Shown here: piece after piece, positions 1 through 5,672 of the stretch
Layout: each line of letters starts with the position of its first letter
Numbering within the stretch: position 1 is the stretch's first letter
Assembly (NCBI GenBank): GCA_030597505.1
Contig: JAUVRS010000111.1
Location: 1-7,675 of the forward strand
Length of the DNA stretch: 7,675 bases
Direction: 5' to 3'
DNA from: Desulfobacteraceae bacterium
GTDB taxonomy: Bacteria; Desulfobacterota; DSM-4660; Desulfatiglandales; Desulfatiglandaceae
Position numbers and translations under genes: made by a program
The notes under the pieces: model-generated
The model's database searches: none
What the model was told of the DNA's origin: nothing
What the model saw: the letters and a program-made list of their open reading frames with translations, nothing else

Positions 1-345
1 ATGCTTGGAGTGCCCTTGCAGGTCAAGGACGAAAAGGTGATCGGTGTGTTAAACTGCTTTACGGCCGAACCGCATGAATTCTCTGAGACTGAAGTAAATC
101 TTGTGACAGCCGTCTCCAACCAGGCCTCTGTGGCCATTCTCAATACGGAACTTATGGTAAAGACAACAGTGATCCAGGAAGAACTGGAGACACGAAAATT
201 GGTGGAACGGGCCAAAGAGATTCTGATGCGACGCAGGAAAATTGAAGGAGACGCGGCATACCGATGGATTCAGCGGCGAAGCATGGATTCCCGAAAATCA
301 ATGCGTCACGTGGCCGAGGCTGTTCTTCTCTCAGATGAGATTTGA
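1..345 (+). CDS. GAF-ANTAR domain antiterminator, C-terminal part (5' end outside window)
   Basis: This is probably a cytoplasmic RNA-binding transcription antiterminator. The visible 114 residues begin in the last strands of a GAF sensor domain (about residues 1-52, with the typical pattern VPLQVKDEKVIGVLN and the helix NQASVAILN). A short coiled-coil-like linker (about 53-63) leads to an ANTAR domain (about 64-110), recognised by RKLVERAKEILM and by SMDSRKSMRHVAEAVL. ANTAR domains are three-helix modules that bind paired RNA hairpins with hexanucleotide loops. The first base of the window is an ATG, but a GAF domain needs roughly 100 more residues, so this Met is almost certainly internal and the gene is cut by the window edge. 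No receiver domain is visible, so the input is presumably a small ligand or redox state sensed by the GAF domain (inference). The gene lies about 190 bases upstream of a twin-hexaloop leader, its likely RNA target. Family assignment is secure; the ligand is unknown. Confidence 0.9.
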   Translation: MLGVPLQVKDEKVIGVLNCFTAEPHEFSETEVNLVTAVSNQASVAILNTELMVKTTVIQEELETRKLVERAKEILMRRRKIEGDAAYRWIQRRSMDSRKSMRHVAEAVLLSDEI

Positions 346-482
346 CCGGGGTGACGTCTCCAGAATTTTTCCGTTATTTTTCTTAACCTATTGGGGCTTT
401 GCGAAAGATTCAATAAAACCAAGGTGTTGGATTTTGCATTTGGTTTGTCTCGGATGCTGATACAAAAATTTAAAAAAATGGC
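346..482. other. Intergenic region after the ANTAR gene, no gene seen
   Basis: This AT-rich stretch carries no convincing coding frame. A weak GGGG/CTCC hairpin near 353-366 is followed by U-rich sequence and might slow transcription after the ANTAR gene. It has only four pairs, one of them a wobble, so I do not call it a terminator. Read-through from the ANTAR gene into the downstream leader is therefore possible. Confidence 0.4.
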
Positions 483-511
483 TTGACGGAACCCCTGAAA
501 TTAGTTAAAAT
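483..511 (+). promoter_or_regulatory. Sigma70-type promoter for the ANTAR-controlled leader
   Basis: A -35 box TTGACG (483-488) is separated by exactly 17 bases from a -10 box TAAAAT (506-511). Each box matches its consensus at five of six positions. Transcription would start near 518, giving a leader of about 127 bases that contains both hexaloop hairpins and the terminator before the glutamate synthase start at 645. A sigma54 reading of the TGGC at 479-482 was considered, but it lacks the GC at the right distance. Confidence 0.6.
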
Positions 512-533
512 AATTTTTTTGGTAAATAATTAG

Positions 534-587
534 CTCGCACAAAGGCGTGCGGGGTAATATTTTTTTTATTTTAGGACAAAGGCGTCT
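534..587 (+). promoter_or_regulatory. ANTAR twin-hexaloop RNA motif (P1 and P2)
   Basis: Two hairpins present the identical hexaloop AAAGGC. In P1, 534-540 (CTCGCAC) pairs with 547-553 (GTGCGGG): seven pairs, one of them G-U, with the loop at 541-546. In P2, 574-577 (GGAC) pairs with 584-587 (GTCT): four pairs, the outermost a G-U, with the loop at 578-583. A 20-base AU-rich linker separates them. Known ANTAR targets are two adjacent hairpins with six-base loops having A at position 1 and G at position 4, and both loops fit. The P2 loop and its 3' arm are also the 5' arm of the terminator at 578-612, so P2 and the terminator exclude each other. An ANTAR protein gene ends just upstream. The inferred effect is that ANTAR binding stabilises P2 and permits transcription of the glutamate synthase gene. 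Confidence 0.8.
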
Positions 588-615
588 ATCCCCGCGGGGG
601 AAAGGCGCCTTTTTT
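578..615 (+). terminator. Regulated intrinsic terminator in the glutamate synthase leader
   Basis: The 5' arm AAAGGCGTCTATCCCC (578-593) pairs with 597-612 across a GCG loop (594-596). Of 16 positions, 15 pair (one G-U at 585/605) and one is an A-A mismatch (588/602). The stem runs straight into a T-rich tract (610-615, then more T after one A). It lies within the 5' leader, 29 bases before the next start codon, so it is an attenuator and not a gene-end terminator. Its 5' arm contains the whole P2 hexaloop. Confidence 0.88.
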
Positions 616-644
616 ATTTTGATTGGATGAAAGGAGAATTGAGG

Positions 645-2297
645 ATGAGATTTTCAAAAAGTAATGATGTGCTTGGTACAACAAACAGGGGGAATCCAGC
701 CGAGTCCGGCCTTTGCACGCTGTGCAGGGCTGACTGCCAGGGCAAGTGTGAGACTTGGCTTTCAAGCCTCCAGGGCCGAAAACTGCTGTACCCGAGGGAT
801 TTTGGTCTTGTTACGGCCGGGGCAAACAATACGACCCATGTGGGAGTCTCCTATAACTCGTTGAGGATTCAGGGGTATGCTTATGGAGTAAATGGGCTGG
901 CAAAAGGTCTTTCCGATGACCCCGATGATTGTATTTTCCCCAATGTGAATCTTGCGGGTGAGTTTGGCAACGAAGTCAAGACCAAGTTCCGGCTGCCCCT
1001 TATGACGGGGGCCCTTGGCTCGACCTTTATCGCAGAAAAATACTGGGATTCCTTTGCTATCGGTGGTGCTTTGGTTGGCATTCCCATCGTGATTGGTGAA
1101 AATGTCGTGGGGGTTGATCGAAATTCAAAGATAGGAAGGGGTAAATCAAAAAAAGGTAAGATAAAAAGTGCGCCCGAGCTGGAGAGGCGGATTGACGTCT
1201 ACCTTCGGTACAATCAAGACTATGGCGGTGTGATTGTCCAACTCAATGTTGAAGATACACGAAATGGGGTCGCGGAATTTGTTTGTGATAAATATGGTGA
1301 CAAATGCATCATTGAACTCAAATGGGGGCAGGGCGCAAAGGACATAGGCGGTGAAATACAGGTGACCAGCCTTGACTATGCACTATTTCTCAAAAAACGT
1401 GGGTATGTTGTAGACCCCGACCCGGCAGCACCTGAGGTGCAGGAGGCCTTTAAACAGGGAGCCATCAAGTCATTTGCACGGCACAGCCGTTTGGGCGGCA
1501 CGAATTTGAGCAGCGTTGAACAGGTGCGGGATGATTTTATGAAAACCGTTGAATACTTTCGCAGTATCGGGTTCAAGCGGATTTCCTTAAAGACCGGTTC
1601 ATACGGTATGGAGGAGCTTGCAATGGCCATAAAGTTTGCCACCGACGCCAAGCTGGACCTCCTGACCATTGACGGCGCCGGCGGGGGAACAGGGATGAGC
1701 CCGTGGAACATGATGCAAAGCTGGGGTGTCCCCTCGATCCTCCTTCATTCAAAGGCGCACGAATACGCAAGTATATTGAGCGCAAAGGGTGAACGGGTCG
1801 TTGACATGTCCATGGCCGGCGGGTTTGCCCTTGAGGACAACATTTTTAAGGGCTTGGCCCTGGGGGCTCCATATACAAAACTCATCTGTATGGGGCGGGG
1901 GATCATGATACCCGGTTTTGTTGGGGCCAACATTGAGGGCGCCCTCCATCCAGAGAGGAGAGAAAAACTCAATGGTAACTGGGAGAAATTGCCAAAAACG
2001 GTAAGCAGCCTTGGAACCAGTGCCAAGGAAATCTTTGCATCATACTTTGACGTTGAAAAAAAGGTTGGAAAACGTGAGATGAAGAACATTCCGTATGGGG
2101 CAATTGCATTTTGGACCATGGCCGACAAACTGGCCTGTGGTCTGCAACAGCTTATGGCTGGTGCAAGGAAATTTTCCACTGACCAGATTACAAGGGAAGA
2201 TATCTTTTCCGGAAACAGGGAAACTGCAAGGGAAACGGGCATCAAACACATCTCAGATGTCAATGACGAAACCGCCAAAAAAATACTCAACTCTTAA
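645..2297 (+). CDS. gltB: FMN-binding glutamate synthase domain protein (archaeal-type GltB central domain)
   Basis: This 550-residue cytoplasmic protein matches the FMN-binding synthase domain of glutamate synthase, the part that aminates 2-oxoglutarate to glutamate. The TIM-barrel signature is clear: LKTGSYGMEELAMAIKF (315-331), the glycine-rich DGAGGGTGMSPW (343-354), VDMSMAGGFALEDNIFKGLALGAPY (386-410, FMN phosphate region) and CMGRG (415-419). The N-terminus holds a cluster C24-x2-C27-x3-C31-x3-C35, suited to an Fe-S cluster or zinc. The class II glutaminase domain, the GXGXG domain and the usual C-x5-C-x4-C 3Fe-4S motif of large GltB are all absent, so ammonia and electrons must come from partner proteins or free pools (inference). 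I chose ATG 645 because AAGGAG (631-636) lies eight bases before it; an in-frame ATG at 627 would place that site inside the gene. Expression is probably under ANTAR antitermination at 534-615. Some related proteins are annotated only as glutamate synthase-like, so the substrate is not proven. Confidence 0.88.
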   Translation: MRFSKSNDVLGTTNRGNPAESGLCTLCRADCQGKCETWLSSLQGRKLLYPRDFGLVTAGANNTTHVGVSYNSLRIQGYAYGVNGLAKGLSDDPDDCIFPNVNLAGEFGNEVKTKFRLPLMTGALGSTFIAEKYWDSFAIGGALVGIPIVIGENVVGVDRNSKIGRGKSKKGKIKSAPELERRIDVYLRYNQDYGGVIVQLNVEDTRNGVAEFVCDKYGDKCIIELKWGQGAKDIGGEIQVTSLDYALFLKKRGYVVDPDPAAPEVQEAFKQGAIKSFARHSRLGGTNLSSVEQVRDDFMKTVEYFRSIGFKRISLKTGSYGMEELAMAIKFATDAKLDLLTIDGAGGGTGMSPWNMMQSWGVPSILLHSKAHEYASILSAKGERVVDMSMAGGFALEDNIFKGLALGAPYTKLICMGRGIMIPGFVGANIEGALHPERREKLNGNWEKLPKTVSSLGTSAKEIFASYFDVEKKVGKREMKNIPYGAIAFWTMADKLACGLQQLMAGARKFSTDQITREDIFSGNRETARETGIKHISDVNDETAKKILNS

Positions 2298-2321
2298 AAT
2301 TGATTTGTTGAGTTGATCGAG

Positions 2322-2361
2322 AAAGGCCTCCCGGACGAATTGTCCTGGGAGGCCTTTTTTT
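2322..2361 (+). terminator. Intrinsic terminator after the glutamate synthase gene
   Basis: AAAGGCCTCCC (2322-2332) pairs perfectly with GGGAGGCCTTT (2347-2357). After a one-base bulge (T2346) the stem continues as GGAC/GTCC around the loop GAATT (2337-2341). A T run covers 2355-2361. This is a strong rho-independent terminator that separates the glutamate synthase from the downstream PurF-like gene. A small hairpin, ACTCAAC/GTTGAGT (2285-2291/2307-2313), sits just before it across the stop codon. Confidence 0.92.
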
Positions 2362-2517
2362 GTGTGGGATCGCAGCTGAGGGGTGGCTTCTTGGATATGC
2401 AAACAATGAGCCGCTCAATAAGTCCAGGGGTAATGGCCCGGGTGTTTTGACGGTCTGAGAGAACAGCATGAATGTTTATCCAGCGGGACGATCCTGTAAG
2501 ATAAATTTGTCTTTATT
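2362..2517. other. Intergenic region between terminator and PurF-like gene, no gene seen
   Basis: No coding frame here has a ribosome binding site. A TTGACG at 2447-2452 resembles the -35 boxes at 483 and 4315 but has no acceptable -10 box 16-18 bases downstream. Short GC-rich inverted matches (around 2384-2417) contain many wobble pairs and are not convincing. Confidence 0.4.
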
Positions 2518-2526
2518 TGATATAAG
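2518..2526 (+). promoter_or_regulatory. Possible extended -10 promoter of the PurF-like gene
   Basis: TGATATAAG is a TGn extended -10 followed by TATAAG, five of six matches to TATAAT. The corresponding -35 region (AAGATA, 2498-2503) is weak, as is usual for extended -10 promoters. Transcription would start near 2533, leaving a leader of about 87 bases before the start at 2620. A small hairpin GACA/TGTC (2559-2571) lies within that leader. Confidence 0.35.
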
Positions 2527-2619
2527 GAATCCTGTATATAGGTTCTCTATCTTGGATGGACAAAAACTGTCGTTTGTTAATGATAAATTGAGGGTCCGAA
2601 AACTTTGAGGAGGGGCTAA

Positions 2620-4098
2620 ATGGACGGAGTTGTTGGTGTGTTTGGGGCAGATGACAATGAACTGGTATCCAAAACATTTTTGGCCACAGGTGCGTGTCAA
2701 CACAGGGGAAAAGCCAGCACCGGTTTGGCCATTGGAAACAGGAAGGGCATTTATATTCACAAAGGCCTGGGGAGAATTGCCGAGGTAATAGACCACAACA
2801 TAATTAGAATATTTCAGGATTTGGGACCTGTGGCGGCAATAGGAAACATAGGTTATACCAAGAGGAAGATAGCCGAAAAGATCAATGCTGAGCCAATAAA
2901 GATCTACCCGAAGAATAATTCCGATATCACAGTGGTTTTGACTATGGACGGATATCTCATAAAGGAGGATGATCTGAGGGTCGAACTTGAACCGGGCTAC
3001 ACGCTACAGACCGATAACAAGACAGAGATCATTGGCGCTTTGTTACACAAATACATTACCCAGGAAGGCATCTCATTTGGTGCAGGTGAGAAACTGCTTG
3101 ACAGTCTGCACGGCAGGGCAACGTTTGCACTGACAGCCCTGGTTCATGACGGCAAAGAGATTTATCTGATCGTCTTAAACGATGATAAAGCGTTTGAACC
3201 TTTGTGTTACGCCGTGATTGACGGAACGTTTGTTGTCAGCTCTGAATCCTGCTCACACAGAAGGCTTAGCGGGAAGACTGTAACGGAATATGATGGCGCG
3301 GAGATGACCATATGTTCATCCGGGGGAATTGAGACAAAGAGATTGAAAGAAAAACCTCTGATGCCGGATATTTTTCAGGGTGTTTATTTTGGTAATGTAG
3401 GATCCATCTTTAGAGGAAAGGAGATATTCCAGCTGAGGAAGGAACTGGGTCTGGAACTGGTTGATCAATATAGTGATTCAGTGGCCGATATTGTCATTCC
3501 AAATCCTGAATCAGGGTGGGGTGTGACCGTGGGGATAGCTGAGGGCTTGGGCAGAAGGCTGTTTCCGGCATTGATAAAACTCCCTCAAGCTGTCAGGACG
3601 TTTCAAGAAGGGGAATCTAAAACAAGAACCCAGGAGGTGGGTCTTAAATTTGGCGGGATCGATTCCCTTTTGAATGGAAAAAATATCGCGATGGGGGATG
3701 ACAGTATTGTGAGGGGCAGTGTCAGCGAAGGTGGTTCCGTCTGGGTGGTATATAATGCAGGGGCAAATTTTATTGAATTTTGGATTTCCTATGGTCCAAT
3801 GTTTTTTCCGTCGTTTAAAGAGTGGCACCGGGGAATAGAGTGTCTCCATGAGCTTGCCTCACAGAGAGCTTTCAAAGATGATAATCCCTATGACAAGTCC
3901 ATGGATGAGATAAATAAGGCGGTAGCAAAATTAGTGGGTGTTGATGAGGTGAGGTATAATTCACAGGAACAAATCAGGAAAGTTGCCGGTGATGGCTCCT
4001 TTCAGGCATTGGACGCCAGCTACCCCATTGATTATGGATATTGGCCCGATTGGCTCAAAAGGGAATATGAAAAGTATGAAAAATATGGAAAAGGCTAA
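2620..4098 (+). CDS. PurF-family amidophosphoribosyltransferase paralog with degenerate glutaminase site
   Basis: This 492-residue cytoplasmic protein has the two-domain order of PurF. The N-terminal Ntn-hydrolase fold (about 1-240) keeps framework motifs such as CQHRGKASTGLA (26-37), and the C-terminal phosphoribosyltransferase domain (about 255-410) keeps IPNPESGWG (293-301), the K320/R326 region and the PRPP loop GDDSIVRG (359-366). The glutaminase site is broken. The protein begins MDGVVGV where active PurF begins MCGIVGI, so the nucleophilic Cys is Asp2. The glutamine-binding GHVRYST segment reads GNIGYTK (75-81), losing the Arg, and the oxyanion HNG reads MDG (109-111). The start is firm: ATG 2620 has GAGGAGGG five bases upstream (2607-2614) and no upstream in-frame Cys start exists. 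It could be an ammonia-dependent phosphoribosylamine synthase, a PRPP-sensing regulator or a partner of the upstream synthase. The extra C-terminal tail (about 420-492) is Tyr/Lys/Glu-rich at its end. Fold assignment is secure; function is open. Confidence 0.85.
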   Translation: MDGVVGVFGADDNELVSKTFLATGACQHRGKASTGLAIGNRKGIYIHKGLGRIAEVIDHNIIRIFQDLGPVAAIGNIGYTKRKIAEKINAEPIKIYPKNNSDITVVLTMDGYLIKEDDLRVELEPGYTLQTDNKTEIIGALLHKYITQEGISFGAGEKLLDSLHGRATFALTALVHDGKEIYLIVLNDDKAFEPLCYAVIDGTFVVSSESCSHRRLSGKTVTEYDGAEMTICSSGGIETKRLKEKPLMPDIFQGVYFGNVGSIFRGKEIFQLRKELGLELVDQYSDSVADIVIPNPESGWGVTVGIAEGLGRRLFPALIKLPQAVRTFQEGESKTRTQEVGLKFGGIDSLLNGKNIAMGDDSIVRGSVSEGGSVWVVYNAGANFIEFWISYGPMFFPSFKEWHRGIECLHELASQRAFKDDNPYDKSMDEINKAVAKLVGVDEVRYNSQEQIRKVAGDGSFQALDASYPIDYGYWPDWLKREYEKYEKYGKG

Positions 4099-4314
4099 CC
4101 GCACATGCCCGGATAAAACAGAACCCTTTTCATCCAAAAACATGAGATGGGCTAGGGAGTGCGGACCCTAAACGAACTGGCTGCGGGTCAGCAAGTCTGG
4201 AAATATTCATCTTTTTCCGCGCCATTTTAAAAACCCGGTCTCCCGACTCAGTCCTTTGCTCGCAACCCATCCACATGGCGCCCCCTCTTTCCGCTTCCGA
4301 AAACGCTCATTTTC

Positions 4315-4343
4315 TTGACGCTGAGAGATATGTCCCATATAAT
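4315..4343 (+). promoter_or_regulatory. Consensus sigma70 promoter of mdh
   Basis: TTGACG (4315-4320) and a perfect TATAAT (4338-4343) are separated by 17 bases. Start of transcription is expected near 4350, giving a 5' leader of about 33 bases. The sequence 4099-4314 between the PurF-like gene and this promoter shows no gene and no clear terminator; a four-pair GCTG/CAGC hairpin near 4180-4192 is too weak to call. Confidence 0.8.
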
Positions 4344-4382
4344 CCCAAGATTACAACCTGAACCCGAGAAAGGAGTTTTAAG

Positions 4383-5318
4383 ATGAAAAAGAAAGTTACC
4401 GTTATAGGGGCAGGTAATGTTGGGGCTACAGCAGCCATGCTTGTCGCGGAAAAAGATCTGGCTGACGTGGTTTTGATTGATGTACTTGAAGGTGTTCCTG
4501 CGGGAAAGGCCCTTGATCTGACAGAGGCGGCCCCCATAGAAAAACATGATTCAGGGATCACGGGTGTCACCGGCGACTATAGTGAGGCAAAAGATTCAGA
4601 TATTGTGATCATAACTGCGGGTATTCCCAGAAAGCCGGGTATGAGCCGGGATGATCTCCTTTCAACCAACATGGGGATTATGCGGGAGGTCACAAAAGAC
4701 GTGGCAGCGGTTGCTCCAAATACCATTCTCATCATTGTCAGCAATCCCCTGGATGCCATGTGTCATGTGGCGTATGAGACCAGCGGGTTTCCAAAGAACA
4801 GGGTTATTGGCATGGCAGGGGTTCTGGACTCGGCCCGTTTTCGCGCCTTTATCGCCATGGAACTAAATGTTTCCGTTGAAAATACCCATGCATTTGTCCT
4901 TGGGGGGCATGGTGATACAATGGTCCCGCTGCCGCGGTATTCCACTGTTGCGGGTATCCCCATTACGGAATTGCTGCCCCCGGACAGGATTGAAGCCCTG
5001 GCGGACAGGACAAGAAACGGAGGTGCAGAGATCGTTGGCCTTCTCAAGACGGGGAGTGCCTATTATGCGCCGGCATCGGCGGCCGTTGAAATGGCAGAGG
5101 CCATTCTGAAAGACAAGAAAAAAATCCTCCCCTGTGCTGCTTTTTTGGAGGGTGAATATGGCATCGATGGCCTATTTATCGGTGTTCCCGTAAAACTGGG
5201 AGAAAGCGGCGTAGAGGAGATAATTGAAATCGATTTGACGGCGGAAGAGAAAGAGGCGCTTGGCCATTCCGCAGATGCCGTGAGGGGATTGGTAGAAGAT
5301 CTCAAACGGCTGAGATAA
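4383..5318 (+). CDS. mdh: Malate dehydrogenase, LDH-like type
   Basis: This enzyme interconverts malate and oxaloacetate with NAD(H) in the citric acid cycle or its reductive branch, in the cytoplasm. The protein is 311 residues, the normal length for the family. The Rossmann motif GAGNVG (9-14) and D33 after the second strand bind NAD. The mobile loop GIPRKPGMSRDDLL contains R83, which sets specificity for malate over lactate (LDHs have Gln there), and substrate-binding R89. N121 (VSNPLD), the catalytic pair D149 and H176 (LDSAR and GGHGDTMVPL) and R152 are all present. ATG 4383 has AAAGGAG (4369-4375) seven bases upstream. A consensus promoter precedes the gene, so it is probably well expressed, and the 91-residue gene downstream likely shares its transcript. 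All catalytic residues are intact, so I expect an active enzyme. Confidence 0.96.
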   Translation: MKKKVTVIGAGNVGATAAMLVAEKDLADVVLIDVLEGVPAGKALDLTEAAPIEKHDSGITGVTGDYSEAKDSDIVIITAGIPRKPGMSRDDLLSTNMGIMREVTKDVAAVAPNTILIIVSNPLDAMCHVAYETSGFPKNRVIGMAGVLDSARFRAFIAMELNVSVENTHAFVLGGHGDTMVPLPRYSTVAGIPITELLPPDRIEALADRTRNGGAEIVGLLKTGSAYYAPASAAVEMAEAILKDKKKILPCAAFLEGEYGIDGLFIGVPVKLGESGVEEIIEIDLTAEEKEALGHSADAVRGLVEDLKRLR

Positions 5319-5324
5319 GTGTAC

Positions 5325-5353
5325 CTGACCGAAAACCCTGGGTTCTCGGTCAG
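5325..5353 (+). repeat. Inverted repeat (hairpin) between mdh and the 91-residue gene
   Basis: CTGACCGA (5325-5332) pairs perfectly with TCGGTCAG (5346-5353). After one A-C mismatch the stem continues AACC/GGTT around a CTG loop. It starts six bases after the mdh stop. No T run follows on either strand, so it is not an ordinary intrinsic terminator. It could stabilise the mdh mRNA 3' end, partially attenuate the downstream gene, or be a protein-binding dyad. Confidence 0.65.
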
Positions 5354-5392
5354 AAATCCGGTCACCGCCATTTTTCGTAGTAGGAGCTCAGA

Positions 5393-5668
5393 TTGGATGA
5401 GATGGTGATCCTGTCCCATCTTGAGGCCTTGGCGGAAAGCCTCGAGATAAACTTGCGTTATGAGGATTTGGAAGGTGAGACCGCCTTTGCGTCAGGGGGG
5501 CTCTGCCGTATAAAGAACCAATATGTTATTTTTGTAAACGACAGGGCCTCCATAAAGGAGAAAATTCAGACCCTGGCCAAAGCCTTGATACGGTTTGACC
5601 TCACCCGGGTTTACGTCAAGCCGGCCCTCCGGGATCTCTTGGAGCAAGAAAAGGGAGACAGAGCTTAG
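5393..5668 (+). CDS. Small soluble protein of unknown function downstream of mdh
   Basis: I do not recognise a family. The 91 residues are soluble, with no signal peptide or membrane segment. The predicted layout is an N-terminal helix (about 4-17), a two- or three-stranded sheet (about 18-50, including GGLCRIKNQYVIFVNDRAS with a single Cys at 38), a helix (52-67), and a closing strand and helix (71-86). The likely start is TTG 5393, because AGGAG (5382-5386) lies six bases before it; the next in-frame ATG (5402) is 15 bases from that site and would shorten the protein by three residues. The gene follows mdh by 74 bases on the same strand and has no clear promoter of its own, so co-transcription is likely. 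It ends four bases before the stop of the convergent carboxyltransferase gene. Coding status is supported by the ribosome binding site and a protein-like composition. Confidence 0.75.
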   Translation: MDEMVILSHLEALAESLEINLRYEDLEGETAFASGGLCRIKNQYVIFVNDRASIKEKIQTLAKALIRFDLTRVYVKPALRDLLEQEKGDRA

Positions 5669-5672
5669 GTCA

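Noticed and set aside
353..377. Terminator of the ANTAR gene
   Set aside because: The stem has only four pairs including a wobble, although U-rich sequence follows.
479..497. Sigma54 promoter before the ANTAR leader
   Set aside because: TGGC at 479-482 is not followed by a GC dinucleotide at the required spacing; the sigma70 reading TTGACG-17-TAAAAT is better.
627..644. Upstream in-frame ATG for the glutamate synthase gene
   Set aside because: The AAGGAG ribosome binding site at 631-636 would lie inside the coding sequence; ATG 645 has it at the right distance.
1745..2290. Long minus-strand open frame opposite the glutamate synthase
   Set aside because: It is a shadow of the well-supported plus-strand gene, with no ribosome binding site or family resemblance.
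2425..2468. PRPP or guanidine (ykkC-type) riboswitch before the PurF-like gene
   Set aside because: Fragments resembling GGGAUAAAAGCCCGGG and GGUCCGAGAG are present, but in the wrong order and without the rest of the conserved core, so the resemblance is probably chance.
4180..4192. Terminator after the PurF-like gene
   Set aside because: Only four base pairs (GCTG/CAGC) and no immediate T run.
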